Positions 49,151-62,870 of a stretch of 64,000 nt of DNA are shown in pieces. The DNA lies in assembly GCA_963691815.1 (NCBI GenBank), contig OY829645.1, forward strand, positions 14,489,056-14,553,055. Direction: 5' to 3'. Numbering within the stretch: position 1 is the stretch's first letter; each line of letters opens with the position of its first letter. The notes under the pieces are model-generated. The model did no database searches and had not been told where the DNA came from. It saw only the letters and a program-made list of their open reading frames with translations. The position numbers and the translations under genes were made by a program. The DNA comes from Echiichthys vipera. Its lineage: Eukaryota > Chordata > Actinopteri > Perciformes > Trachinidae.

Positions 49151-52100
49151 ATGACCTCTCTTCTGCCCCAGTTGGTAATCACGTTTAGGTATGGGCACTC
49201 GCCAATATACAGCGTATCTAGTGGCTGCAATCAATATGGCTCACTTGGTGACTGTAGTTAATGTGATGGCTGAATGATTAGTCGTGTCCTGTAGTACACA
49301 TCTCCACCTCAGTGACCCCTCCTCCCCTGAACGCTCTTTGTTAGCCTTTCATTAGCCGCTGCAGCTCAGCTCTATCCTGAGCTTCGTCTCATTAGCATTC
49401 ACAGAGCCGTGATGGTTATATGGGGTAATCAATGCCCCGCTCTCCTCCACTGTCATCCTCAATCGGACCATATGCACAGCCACTCAACCTTAAAAGGTGG
49501 CCAGTTGTCAGGCCCTTATGTCGCTGTGTGCCCCGTGTCACAATATTAAGTCAAACTGTTGCCAAAATATGTCATGTTCACAGTCTGTGTACATCTTCTA
49601 TAGATCTAGTCTTGCGTGTATTTTCATTCTGTGCCCCTTTTGCTGTGTGAAGAAAGATTTATGTGTGGTAACCTGCAAAATTGTGCATTATTTACATTTG
49701 GTGTTTTATTATGAAAAACAACCCTTTACTGTAAATCACATGTTTGCATGCAGCATGACTCACTGATTTCCAGTTTAAATGTGACGTACACAAAGGTTTT
49801 TGTAGAAAAAATGAACCAATGTCTTTGTGTTTGGTTCAAGTCGGACAGACCGGTCTTCAGAGACAGATGAAACCTTGTCAGAGTGGCAGATTGGGAATGA
49901 TTGGTTAAACAGAGCGCTCCATGCCTCCTGGGTCATCCATATGTTTAGGTCAGCTGCGTGAACATGCAGGGCACAGACCGGCTGGCCACATATGGATGCA
50001 CTTTTTTTTTTGGACAGCTTTTACCACATAAACACAGTAATCATCTACTTTACAAGGTTTCCCAGACTGGAGCAGAAAAGCAGGGGTTCATGGACATTTA
50101 TATGTATACTTCCTCTCAGGATGAATAAAATCATCTCCTGAAATGAATCTCAAAATCAACCCCATATGTAAATATCACAGGAGAGACATTCGGGTTAGTG
50201 TATTGCTCATGCAATGTCTGGCAGCTTTACAACGGAGCCAACCCGACTCAAGCCAAGTAACATCTAAGAAGTCTGTTTTTTTTTGTGTTTTCTTTGGCTC
50301 TCACAGGATGAGAGTGCAGCATAGCATTTAAGATGCAAACCCAGCCCAAGAAAAGGGAGGCTGTTTTCATGAAGAGCACATGGGCTCAGGTTGCGTATCT
50401 GTTTGTGGAAGCCTTATTAAGCTGGGTTGTTTATATCTATCGCAGGGTATGCAAGGGAATTTCAGCAGCAGGAAGGATATTGCTGTTATTGGCTTAAATA
50501 TTATTCATGGGTTAAATATATATCCTTCCCAGCGAGACGCTGGGAAGAGAGAATGAAATATGGAGCTCACTGAGGTCATATGAACATGTGGTATTAATGG
50601 CAAATCAGTTCAGTTCCTCTGTTACATGACAAGGACCACACAAGGGGAATCTGATTGAATTTTAAGATTTACTGTTTGTTATCTTTAAGTATATAGTTGT
50701 TTCTTTGTGAGCTTAAAGCAATGTCCTAAATACTTCAATAAAATTTACACTTTGTCCCGGAACGAGTCTTGGGCAGATCCAATCGCTTTCTTAATATACA
50801 ATAGCTGAGTGAAAATGCATCCAAGAAACATTCAAGATGGATTGGAATCCAATTGCTGCATTCTAGCTAGGTGGTTATGTGTAACTGTGTAAGCGCACTG
50901 TGAAAACAGCCTGTTTTCATACCCAGGGTCTGCATTTGGTTCAGACACACAAGGCACCGTTGAGCATTGGTGTGAAACTCTTAAGAGCTAGTAGAGAAGG
51001 AGATCGGATTGAGGGATGGGGCGAACAATCAATAGACTTTCACCTAGAAGACTGCAGTTCATGTCCTGTGTGTCCCGGGCATCACCGCAGTTAAATGATC
51101 TTATTTTGAACTCCACAAATTATCTTTTCCAACAGAGTATGGCGACAATTGATGCCACAGGGACATATGAAGATCAAAATGTGATGAGTTCGGATGAGAA
51201 CGGCTTACTGAAATCACAACACATACAATCTTACAGAAGGCACACAGAGAGTTGTGGCGTGTATCTAGACACCTGATCCGTCCAATCACTAGTGGCTTTA
51301 AGCGGTGACGGTTAAAGGGACGGCTATGGCGGTTAAGCAACAGGTTTCAACGGGTTGCTGGAGTAGTGGTTACGGCAAACAGGTCACTCTGCTGTATTAG
51401 GCAGTTAGGCTACAATGTCAAGATATAATCACGCATGCACAAAGTGTAACACAATAAATGCTCCTTCAACCATCGATGCTTAAAGTGTTGTGAGTGACAG
51501 GCTGTAAAGATGATGACATTTTTGTCTCACTGTGGTTCTTAAATAGGATTCATCTGTATGTTTTTACTTATGGATACAAGTGAAAGGGGTGCCTAATTTT
51601 GCACTACATGGATTGTTGCATATTGGGTGTGTTCCTGATATGCAACAGTCCATGATCATGTATTGATCAAACAAGTGATCATGACCAGAATTTCCAAATG
51701 TAATGAGCAACCAAGAGAAGAAGAGTGTGCAGTGTGTTTGTATACAGGAGTATGCGTCTTTGTTTGCATGCCAGTGTGCGTAAGTGTGCAAGTTTGTGTG
51801 TAATTTCCTAAAAGCAGGCTCATTATAAAACCAATTAAACCCGCCTATCTCTCATTATAGAGCTGTGGGGCTTAAGGAGAGATTGAGGACCTGCTGTACT
51901 CCCAGGGGGCTTCGGTCTGGTCAGCCCTGTTTTGAATGATAAAAAACAGTTTTAAATCCGCTGAAATCAAACACCATGGATCAGTCATGATGGGTCAGTA
52001 CTTGTCTGAGCTCATCTCGCACCCCTGACCCTCAGTCAACCCTAATCATCCCTGACTAAAAACATACATGGCTCAGTATCTGTCCTTCTATAGAGTACTG

Positions 52101-52914
52101 TTTTTAAAAAAAACATGGTTTGCCACAAAACACTTCCTATGTATACTGTAGTTCCTATCTATGCTATTTAAGAAATGAGGACTGTGGGAAACAATAATTT
52201 AAGCTGGCTCCATTACTGCGTGGGATAGTGACATGGGTGAGGAGGAATAGGAGAAGGAGGGGGAGGAGGAAGAGTAGGAACAAGAGAAGACAGGGCAAGA
52301 GAAAGAAACCAGACAATGAGCGAGCAAGAAAAAAGCTTAGCTCAAATATAAAAAATAAATCTGTCTATGAAATAACATCTCCAAGGATAGGATTGTGCAC
52401 TGTGTTGAGGTAATGACCAGTGAGAGACACAGTCCTAAATCAACAAATCATGTAACCATTGTGCTCAGTACTTTGGTGCTTGTGTATGTGGAAGATGGGG
52501 CTCTACCCTCCCTGTACCCCCCCAGTATGTACCCTCCTACACACATAAACTAACACACACACATTTGCACATATTTTCTCCCTCCCTTCTTCATTCTTGG
52601 CTGGCGGAGCTGACAGTTGGAGAGGCGCAGCTGCCTGGAAGGTGGAGGCGTGATTGATTGATGAAGTTTTGGTGCCCAGGGGATCCAATCATGTAATCAG
52701 TTTGTATTGATTGACTGTCCCCATTGAGAGACTGCTGAGGCTCTGCCACCATGGGTGTGTGAGCTAGACCTGGCATGTATTCAAAAATCTTCCGCAGTCA
52801 GATTTGATTTGGGTGGCGAAGTCACCTAAGTCCACGCGTCAGGATTCCTGCAGGGAAGACTGGCATAATCGCACTGCAGACGTATCGCAGCACTTCCACA
52901 ATTCTCTGCTCCAA

Positions 52915-53060
52915 TTCCTCATTATCTTGCGTTTATTTCAATTATTGTGATTGAGAAATTAATTCAGCTTTACTGTAATTGCATCACATGGTTAATGATC
53001 CAAGCTCCCTGGAATTCAAATTGGGCTTCAACCTGGGTTTGCATGGCTAATGAGGATCAT
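52915..53060. promoter_or_regulatory. Unique ATTA-rich block in intron 3
   Basis: It contains TTCAATTATTGTGATTGAG, GAAATTAATTCAGC, TGTAATTGCATCAC, GGTTAATGATCC and GGCTAATGAGG in non-repetitive sequence of balanced composition. It resembles conserved non-coding elements around developmental genes, but this is only an impression from one sequence. Confidence 0.22.
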
Positions 53061-54470
53061 TTTTCTTCAGCTTTCTTGCTTTTTTCAGACGTCTCTATCT
53101 CATTACACATTTCTGACTTATATTTCGTGTGTCAGGTTATCATTACAGTATGATGCAATTCACATGGTTCATGCACCAATGGTGAAAGATGGGATTTACG
53201 AGTGCAAATAAAGGCATTTTTTTGTGAAATAAAAAATTGAAGGAGCATTGCCTAGTCTTTTTGTGAGCAAAACACATTGGTTATGCAACAAACAAGGAGC
53301 TTTATCTTTGTGATAAACAGACTTTCATTATGTAGTGAGCACTACTAACGGGAAATTTATATCAGCAATAATAAAGGGTTTTTTCAGCGTACTCAACACT
53401 TTACATCTTTACAAACACTTTCACATCCTCATGAGGCTACCTTTTGACAGCTCCAACATCAGTAAGCCACTTATATTATAAAGACAGCCCTGCTTATTTG
53501 TTTGCTTCACTGCAACAGCAGATCTTGTTTGTAGGCAGAGGTGGGAGAAAATAATCTAAAACCCTTTACCGGTGGGCATCTGTTCTCAATGCTTGCATTT
53601 AACAAGCCCCAAAAGATTGCTGCCTGAAAGTCGTTCCAAAGTCAAATTAAGGCTGAGCTCAATGAACACGTTTTAAAACTCAGCTGCGTCACGGCTGCAA
53701 CCTCGGGGGTGGATTTAGGCCAGAGTGGCATCGAACAACAGGAATGAGTAGCAGCAGATGTTTTCTGTGTCTTCTTCTGAGTCTCCACTTTACAATGAAC
53801 CAGGTAAAATAAATGCATAATGTCGCTACTGCTCGCTATCAGTCTATGAAGTTTTGCTTCCAGTAAGAATCTAATTGTATATTTTCAGTGATTAACATCA
53901 AAGTACTTCTTACTGTTACACAAATGAACAGCCTGTTTTGTGCGTCATTTCACATAAGCAGCTATTCTGTTAATTAGCTAATGTTCTAATTGATTGCAAT
54001 GCCGGTGGAGAGTTTCTTTAGGACTGATTATGAGATAGGTCATTTGTCATTATTGAACAAAATGTAAATGGCTTGTACAAGAGGACATTTTCGTACAGTT
54101 GGTGACTCTGGAGAAATGGTTTGACTAATGTGACATTTTTGCTTTACAATGTACTGACATTACCAGAAATGTTAGGCATAGCAGCCAGTGTAGAAACTCA
54201 CGATTCCCTTGCTATAGAGAAAGCTAAACGTGAAATTGGGTGGTCATCAAACTGAAAACATGATGTTTATCTAATTTCTTATGATGCTGTCATTTAAAGA
54301 ATATTTTCTTTATTTGGAGGGACAGCAGGAGCTTGCATACAGATTTTAGAGGAAGCATAAAAAATGATATATATCATATGTCAGTTTACAAAACTACAGA
54401 AACCTTTAGCCACTGTGACCTGAAGCTATTCACTGTCTCTCCTTCTCTGTATTTGTCTGCGTCTCTGTAG

Positions 54471-54605
54471 ATCAGAGTGGAAGGTCCTCTGGAGGGAGGA
54501 GTGCTGTACGAGACAGTGACTGTGATGAAGGATAGCAGCCTCATCCTCCGGGACATGGCCTTCTCCCTGGACGGGAAAACTCTCTATGTCATGTCTGACA
54601 ATCAG
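54471..54605 (+). CDS. plxna2: Plexin-A2-like, coding exon 3: Sema domain, last blades
   Basis: The exon has 135 bases (45 codons), phase 0 at both ends, between GTCTCTGTAG and GTAAGG. It begins [20 protein letters not shown] and ends [14 protein letters not shown]. The block LILRDMAFS is a strong class A plexin signature, and the segment joins smoothly to the Lys-Lys at the end of the previous exon. It lies just before the junction between Sema and PSI. The frame that reads on past 54605 is intronic. Confidence 0.96.
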
Positions 54606-54651
54606 GTAAGGAACCGCCCTCGTTTTGCTGTTGTCAATAGAAAAGCTAAAG

Positions 54652-54840
54652 GGGCGGGGTGATGTAGTGAGTAGCGAGATCTTCCTTCAGCTGGAAGCCT
54701 GCGGGTTCATGCCTCTGTGACTGGGAGCATTCGCCATGCTGACACGTACTTGAGCGAGATACAGTGTATGTAGCTTTAGATTTACTTGAAATGAAAAAGG
54801 TACAATATTGTATTGTCCTCGGGTCAATAAATATTACAAA
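54652..54840 (+). mobile_element. tRNA-derived SINE directly after the exon donor
   Basis: It opens GGGCGGGGTGATGTAGTGAG with an A-box-like GATGTAGTGAGTAGCG at 54661-54676 and a B-box-like GCGGGTTCATGCC at 54701-54713. A core with ACTTGAGCGAGATAC follows, and a LINE-like tail CCTCGGGTCAATAAATATTA ends near 54836. It starts about 46 bases after the donor at 54605/54606. It is diverged, lacks a full cloverleaf and is not a tRNA gene. Confidence 0.82.
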
Positions 54841-55276
54841 TATAAAAATGAACAATACAACTAAAATTAAAATAAAAAGTGTTTACATGTATATTTAGGT
54901 ACAACACTGTATCTATTCTGATTTTCTGATATTCTGATTTGATGAGATTTATCAGGATATTGCAAAAAGAAACTTTTGGCTTTATTTCTGCACCAGAATT
55001 TCAGTTAGGTTTATTATTGGGCACTGACTGAGAATAAGCTGTTATGTTAAAAAACATTAATTCATGTTAAATGATAAATTAATGCTATTTATTTGGAATC
55101 CTACCCGATGATTATGACTTATCTTCAAAATTCAATGTGGCAACTCCCAAACACTCAGAGCTGTGTGTCTACAGTAGGGGTTGTTAAATATGCAGGCTGT
55201 GCGTAAGGGGATGGACCACTGTTCTAATTACTTATCCATGCGAATCGACTTACAGTGCATGCATCTTTTGTACATG

Positions 55277-55434
<158 letters not shown>

Positions 55435-56539
55435 GAAAACGATTAGGGGCTTTTTTTCCTGTGGTTGTATCACCCTCCCACCCCCCTCATCTGCTTCTTA
55501 CTTGGCCCGGCATCACAGAGGCGAGCAGTTGTTGTTTTTGTCGGACGATATTCTCTGCACTCATTGGAGATAAGAGTGAACAGTGGTAATCACTTTCAAC
55601 TCCCATCAAGTGATTATTTTGGCGCAGCTGCATGGCACTGTAAAATGGGATTAGGTGTCAGTGTGGCCAAAAAGCTTTAAAAAAAGGGCCCTATCATTGC
55701 CCTCAGTTGTCTTCTGACTGCTGGAATGCATTGAACCAGAGTCACAGCACAGACAGGCAAAGGGCATCGGGACAATTGCAGTTGTGTCTAAAACTCTTTT
55801 CTGTAAGCATGAAGAACAGTCCAAAAACCTATAAAAGCATCGACTTGAACAAAACAAGGGATGAGTTAAAGAGAGAGAGTCAGTTGAAGAGCGAGTGAAA
55901 ATAGAGACAGTATTGTGCTGGTTACTGTCTTTAAAACAAATCAAGGCAGCTCTTCCTTCTGTCTGATAGACTGGAAGAGACAGAACATCACTTATTGATG
56001 AGCTCTGGTCGTTCAAGGAGAGACGCATGCTTCTTTCAAGAAGATAGCCGGCTACTCTCTTCACTCTGCCTCCAGTGACACACAATAACCAAGCAAAAAA
56101 ACGAAACACAGATTGGCCAGGCATTTTCTCTCAATATTAGAACAGCTTTGGCTTTGTAGCCCTCAGGAGCTCGGAGCAAAGTAAAGCTTTCCTCTTTCTG
56201 TCTCCCTCTCCATCTTTGCACAGCTTTCCCTTCAGACTTTCCCGCAGCTTGGGTAAGGAATCCCCCGGGGAGAGGGCTTCACTCACAGATTTCCCACATT
56301 TTTCGTAGATCCCAGAGATGAGTGATTTTCTGATTCCTGGGAGCCAAACAATACAGGAATGATGGGGAATGAGGAGCGAGGCACAGACAGATTTGGCTGA
56401 GATCAGCCAACCCTTGTGGAATAACAATGAGCCTCTCTGTCTCCTGTCGAGTGAAACACGCAGGGTTAGCATGATGATGAAGAGTGAGGAGAGAAAAGAG
56501 AATAGCGATAGAGATAATAATAAAGAATAACTCTGTCTG

Positions 56540-56605
56540 TGTCCATGTGTGTCTGTGTGTGTGTGTTTGTGTTTGTGTTTGTGTGTGGATATATGTGTGT
56601 CTTTG
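56540..56605. repeat. Imperfect GT/TTTGTG repeat
   Basis: GT units with regular TTTGTG interruptions, followed by a short ATATATG step. Confidence 0.85.
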
Positions 56606-58196
56606 TCAGCACCAAAACATCGTTTGGGAGCCATTATTGATATATATAAAAAAAGATCTTCACAGCGGTTAATCTTTTTTCCTCACTGTGTGCCTTTAGT
56701 TTGATCATTTCTAAGAATAGAAATGCTCAGTATTCAAACACACGATAACCTCACTGAATGTCACTCGTCTGTCTGTGAACTGATGGCTAAGGCTTTAAAC
56801 CTTAAGGGGGGAAAGTGCTGCGGGGGTTTTCCAGGGCAATCTCTCAAAGTGCCACTCTGTAAAATGCAAAATCTTTGCTTGAAATCCCACCAATCCACTG
56901 CTTTGTCCCTCTCTACCTCTGTATATCGTCCCTTTCTCACCTGTATAAGTGTACTGTACAGGTTCCCAAACTTTTTTTAACTGATGAACCCCCACAGCTC
57001 TAAGAGATGAGCTCATGCACAAGATTACAAGATGATCCAAGTGTGCTCATTTGAATGTATTTTAAACTGAATAATATACAACACTATTAATTAGTCTTAG
57101 TCTAAGTAAGCATGCAACATGTATGGACATGCACCTAAACATTAGATCTGTTTTGCGTTTTCACTGCAGATGGTACTCTCAAATGTGGGCAAAATTATTA
57201 CTGGATGGTATGAGCAGTAGACAGCCATTTGACATGAAACAAATGGAAAACCGTTTTCATTCCTCACAAGTGGAAAAAAATATATTTCTTGGTATTGGTA
57301 TCATTTTAAAGGTACTGGTGTTGGTACTGGTATTTATACTTGCCCTTGTGAGTGAATATAAGCTAAACTGATGAAGGTAACTATACATACAGTCTAATAC
57401 AGTCAGTGATGCTTGCAATTCTACAAACCTGTAGTTTATATGGCTTGTGCCTTGTGCTCTGCAGTCAAAACAGAGCAAGAGTCCACTTGATGAGAAATGT
57501 AAATGTTTATGCTGTAAAATAAAATCTAGTATTATCTAATTCACAATAAATTATTTCCCTTCTTTTTTTGCTGAGTCCTAAAAACACAAAACCCTGGAAA
57601 TGACCAGATAACCCTGTGACCGTATCATGTGATGGCTGTGGAATCTTCCTGAGCCAAACGGAGAATATAGGATGACACTGTGCAGAGGTCTAAAAGCCTG
57701 CATGCTCATATGACAGCATTCGTAAAGTTCCAGTAAATCCGGATGAAAGTGTTAAAGCGACAGCCAACTGGTAAGATGATAAGATCAAGCATTAGTGTGT
57801 GGACATCCCAGATGTTGTGAAAAGATAAGGATTTTGTAATTCCCAAAGCTGGAAAAGTGGACGTGATCATCCAACACTGCTATGGTATGACGCTGAAAGA
57901 GACTTAAAAAACGTCCAGACTGAGATTTTGCCTCTCGGGAGCGAAGCGTTTTCATTTTGGTTTGTTTTAAATGATCGGTTTCTCCTGAAGAAATTATCTC
58001 TGAGACGACAAGACAAACAAAAGCTTGATGAGAAATACTACTGATCATGAATGATTCATGAGGAATCTGCAGTCCATTAAACATAAACTGAGGATAAAGG
58101 CTTAATTCAGTGATACACAATTGTAGAAATGATGGATGAAATGATAGAAAAACACATAGTACATGCATTATACTGTGATATATGAGCTGTATGTAG

Positions 58197-58202
<6 letters not shown>

Positions 58203-58228
<26 letters not shown>
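58203..58228. repeat. (TA)n microsatellite
   Basis: Thirteen TA units. Confidence 0.95.
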
Positions 58229-58314
58229 GGGTGACTGTCATTGGGCTGGACACACTGTAAGGAACACCTGCACTAAATCAGGATTCAATAAAGAAAAGTC
58301 CGGGTTTTACCTCC

Positions 58315-58332
58315 TTGCTGCTGCTGCTGCTG
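58315..58332. repeat. Short (CTG)n run
   Basis: Six CTG units (GCTGCTGCTGCTGCTGCTG type). It is short, and no expansion is implied. Confidence 0.9.
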
Positions 58333-59255
58333 TTTCTGTAGCTCAATGCAGTCTCTGATTTAACATTTCTTTAATTGAAAATGTTCTAATATATCAAGCA
58401 ACTACAGGGCTTGATGATTGAAGTTGAACCCTAGTGATCTAAACAAAGTTAAACAACAATTAATTACAGAAGAACAGAAAAAGCTATCAGTGCAGCTACT
58501 TATGTCATTATAACTATTGTTTATTTAATTGTCCATGATATCAAGCAACACTTGATTCTAATGTATTTAAAAAAACTAAAAACTAATCTCTACTGTCCAA
58601 AAAACATCTACACCATTCAGACAGGGTCCAGTGCCATGTTTAAGGAAGGCTATGTTCAGGCTGCTAAAAAAACTAACTATTGAATAACCAATAAAGTGAT
58701 TTTCCATTCTTACATATGGTAGACATGGAGTGAGCTTCATAACATATTGGTAACATTTAAACAATTATTTGCAAAACAGATCAAAGCCATTATTAAAATG
58801 CATAAAACAACACGAGGGTGATTAATTTTCCCTTTGAGTACACGATGAAAAAATGATTTATGAAAACTAGAAAAAAAACTGAGATATCTTATCAAAACAA
58901 GCAAAAACCACTTTGATTGACTACACAAAAAACATGATTTAGGAAAATAAATAAAAACATAAATATCTGGTTTTGCAATACCCTTAATTTACAGCAGAGA
59001 ATAAGATCAAATCAGGGAAGGAAGCGTCAATGAAAAGCCTTTGAGAATAGATATGTTTTCATTTGAGTTTTGCTTAACTGACCACTAGAGTGAAACTATC
59101 TATATAAGCCGGGACAGCAACATCTCGGTCACCACGAGTCTTGAACTTTGCCTGGAGCACAACCAGGAGCCGGATGACCTGAAAGGGCCTAGTGGACCTG
59201 TTCAGAATCAGCATTGGAGAGTCCAAAGGCTGGATTTTAGTAATTTACATTTAGG

Positions 59256-59410
59256 GTTGACAGTTACACCCCAGGCAAAAACATAATTTTTTCATGTACT
59301 GGTCAATTTTGATATTTTGGGCTATTTTCTTATCCTCCTTTAGACTAGTGGAAAGAAAAAAATCTTAATATACATTCAGGTGTTTATTTTACTAGATTTA
59401 GTCTATTTGC
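59256..59410 (+). repeat. Dispersed repeat, copy 3 of the three-member family (right half)
   Basis: CCCAGGCAAAAACATAA, TTTTGGGCTATTTTCTTAT, CTAGTGGAAAGAAAA and GGTGTTTATTTTAC follow the order seen at 13780-13905. The left half with GTCAACAAATCC is absent. Confidence 0.65.
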
Positions 59411-60726
59411 ATCTATAGATTTCATCGCACCATGCCTCATTTGTATATAATTTCAGAAAACATTTTTTTACTAATCACCTGTAGTGTCTTGCAAAAATGT
59501 ATTGACTTTTACAATATGTATCTTTAAAGACCATTTTCTCTTTTTTCAGTTTTCTTCTTATCTATATTCTGAAGGTTTTTACAAAGGTGTTCGTTTATGT
59601 GTCATTCATAGCCTGATGTATTAACACTTTATTCCAAAAAGCATGGCAAAACATTTTTTAATGGCTGATGACAGTATCTTCGGATTTATGGAGTGATAAA
59701 TACACATATCCAAATTGCCCTCTGTACAATCCTTTGACTGCCAACAAAATGAAACAATACTTTTCTGAACATATCTTTATCCAATGTCTATAATTCCTCT
59801 TCTGGAAATGCATTCGAATTGGCAAATATTTCATTAGATAATGCCTCATTTGCATATTTAAACATAACATTTAGGAAAAATTGTAATACAAAAATTATTT
59901 GTCTTAATGTCACTAATGAACTGTGGAAGTTTTTATTCGGATATCTATTAGTTGAAAATTGTATCCTATTCACCCCTCAAGACAATGTGATTGCTGTACA
60001 GTGTAACTGATGCTTATTCACATGCTGAGCTGCCATGCTTTTTAAACCTTGTGGACATAAAACCTTTTGATTGTATTTAGATTCAACAAGATATGTTCCC
60101 GCTCAGGTCAGTTCTACTAAACAAATCAACTTTGAGGCACGGCGAGTGCTTCACATTTGATTCTTCACTGGGCGGCAGAAAGCAGAAGAGCCATAGATCT
60201 TCCCTTGTAAAGGTCAAGCTGCCTAATGCCTAACAGAGAAGAGAGTAAGTTTAGACGAGCTCGAGCCCGCAACATTTCATGGATTATTCCCACGGCGGAC
60301 TTAGAACCTCAGCCCCTCCCGCGATACAAAATAATTTTGCTAATGGAAAGCACCGAATGGGTTCTGAACTGCTGGAAAAAAGAGAGAAAGTTATTTCATA
60401 GGGAGCAACAGATAATCCATTTTGCCAACACAGACACATAAGAGAGCACCCACTTATGCTATCAGGAGCACAGGAGACACTCTAATCCATAATCCACTCT
60501 TCATTTGTGATTGCTTACATCAGGAAATTGCTTGCATCATACGTCCAGACCTTGAATAATATCAAAGTATAAAATAACCAGGCTCAGGCTGCAGCTCCAG
60601 ACCTGGTTTTGTATGCAGGGGTGGTGCTGGCCGTGCGACAGCAGCGACTCTCACAGCAGCTTATGGAGAGCTTATGCTTTGCCAGACATTCACGCATGGA
60701 AGTGGCAGCAATAGGAGACTGTATGG

Positions 60727-60891
<165 letters not shown>

Positions 60892-61633
60892 AAAAGTAGC
60901 AGCATAAACCTATGCTCACAGTCTAATTACTAGACTAATTACTATTGCAGGAGCACGCATGTCGTCATGCTTTAGTAGTGCAAGAACATCCTTTATCAAA
61001 TGCTAAAAAGAAAAGTTAAATAAGAATATTACTGCAAAAATACTTCTCAAATAGTTGTGGGGTCATTTCCGACATCTGAGGAAAAAGAAAATCTGTGAAT
61101 TCCTCATGTGGGCAAAACCACAATGCCGCATGTTGCAAAGTGAGTTGTTTCCCTCTTGGATATTTCACAGTGTGAGCTGTGATGAGGCTTCCATATATTA
61201 CAAAATAGATAACATGATGAAATGGGCTTTGGTCTCTCCTCATCAAAACTGCTTATTATTTCATCAGAATGTTTTGGTTACTTACCTTTGTTGATTGTTG
61301 GCATTTACGTTTAGTACTACTGTTTAGTAGCCTTCCTGGAAATAACTATATATCTATTGCAATATTTAAAAGGGCAGGGGTATAGAGTTGCCTATTTTAA
61401 AGAGAGTCGGATGAAGCCCAGCCAAAACACTCTGCTTTTTCCTCCTCCAGCAGAAATTATTTAAACAGTACCAATAAAATACTAGAAAATAAATCTTATA
61501 TCACAGAGTCTGAGGTGGCATCTTTAAATGGCTCTTTATCTGAACAGCAGTCCAAAACACAAAGTTATTCTGTTTACATTAATATAAAACAACAGCAGCA
61601 AAAACCTCACAGGGGAAAGCTGTAACATTCAGT

Positions 61634-61710
61634 GTTGCTTAAAAATGACTGAAATTGTTAAGCGATTATCAAAATATTTGTCAATAAATAAGTCATTTGA
61701 GTCGGTCCAG
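61634..61710 (+). repeat. TAGGGCTGCAA-family fragment, copy 3
   Basis: TTGCTTAAAAATGACTGAAA, AAGCGATTATCAAAATA and GTCAATAAATAAGTC match the 3' part of the family (GCTTGAAAAATGAC...CGATTATC). Termini are missing. Confidence 0.45.
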
Positions 61711-62029
61711 GTTCGCCTTTTTATTGATAAAACTAGAGAACATTCACAGGCTTATTGATAAAACTAGACTTACTTAAGTAACAAAGTGAGGACTTCAGTC
61801 TCGCTTTATAATGAGTTACAGATTCTGAAAATATTCTGCCTGTGAGTCAGTTAGTTCAGTGGTGATTTAATCATGTGAAATTCAGGTAGCTGCAATAACC
61901 CTAACTCCAGATACCATTAACCAGATTTTTTATTTTATTTCCTATGTATGAGAGGAGAATTTGTGAAAATCCAGAAGTTTGCTGATTCCAGTGTCAATAA
62001 GGTGCAGCTACACGGACAGTGTTTCTTCA

Positions 62030-62425
62030 ACCTGATTCAAATCGTTCTGATCTGAGACTCCCACTTAACTGTTTACATGGTGAAAAATAAAGTGATCTGA
62101 CAAGACCAAAAGCCAGGAGCCAGTAGATGAAAGTTCGAAGCAAAGACTGATGGGAGAGAGACGTTTTTACTAAGTTTACCAATTAGGATTACCATAATGC
62201 TACGAACATTTCGCAGAAAGAGTACATTTATTCCACCAATAGATGAATGATGGGATTACATGGTTATAAGACGCTCATATTTTTACTTTGAACAATATCA
62301 AAGGTTTACACAACCTTCTCAATCTGATTGAATATTGGAAAGTTTACATGAGCCATTTTTATTCAAATTGAGCTATTTTTCTGATTATAAGTGGAATATT
62401 AGGGTCCATGTAAACGCATCTACAT
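62030..62425. repeat. Possible MITE with GTTTACATG-type inverted motifs
   Basis: ACTGTTTACATGG near 62070 and AAGTTTACATGAG near 62341 are mirrored by CCATGTAAACGC near 62410, and TCTGAT motifs recur near the edges. This layout resembles fish MITEs with CATGTAAAC ends. No target-site duplication was established. Confidence 0.35.
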
Positions 62426-62769
62426 GGTTTGGGACAATTGCTATGTATCTTTGTTACATGTCATAAAGCTTCTCTCTCTCTTGTGTGTTTTCTGTTGGCA
62501 TCTCTTTCCGGCTGTAGATTATTACAGTGACTAGGCACGGTGACAAAGGACTATCTTGAAAATATAGACTGTATGGAATGATGTACACAACATAAGGACC
62601 AAATTGAGCTCCATTTTCTATGTGTGCCACTGAAATAATGCCCATGCATTTCCAGATGCCAAATAGAATATAGCAGTCTTTATGCTCTTTTCTGTCTGTT
62701 TTAAATATTGTGTATTTTTCCTTAACGTGTGCTACACATTTTAACCTCCCTGTAATTCCTCTGGTTTAG

Positions 62770-62870
62770 GTGGCTCAGGTCCCTGTGGAGGCCTGTGAGC
62801 AGTACGGCACATGTGCCGAGTGTCTGAGCTCTGGTGACCCGCACTGCGGCTGGTGTGTCCTGTACAACAT
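62770..62870 (+). CDS. plxna2: Plexin-A2-like, coding exon 4: end of Sema and start of the PSI domain
   Basis: The exon has 101 bases between CTCTGGTTTAG and GTGAGT. It begins [18 protein letters not shown] and ends [14 protein letters not shown] plus the first two bases (AT) of a Met codon, so it leaves in phase 2. The five cysteines follow C-x5-C-x2-C-x7-C-x2-C, the PSI (plexin-semaphorin-integrin) pattern. DPHCGWC is nearly invariant in class A plexins. The remaining PSI cysteines, the IPT repeats, the membrane helix and the cytoplasmic GAP region must lie beyond 64000. The G completing Met is expected as the first base of the next exon. Confidence 0.95.

Noticed and set aside
54652..54725. 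Functional tRNA gene
   Set aside because: A- and B-box-like sequences are present but degenerate, the arms do not form a proper cloverleaf, and a SINE core and LINE-like tail follow. The same reasoning applies to the minus-strand copy at 18837-19034.
55651..56634. Two minus-strand frames of 157 and 165 codons in intron 4
   Set aside because: Low-complexity segments (Ser/Leu/Phe runs, His-Lys-Thr repeats), no domain resemblance and no splice structure that would make a gene.
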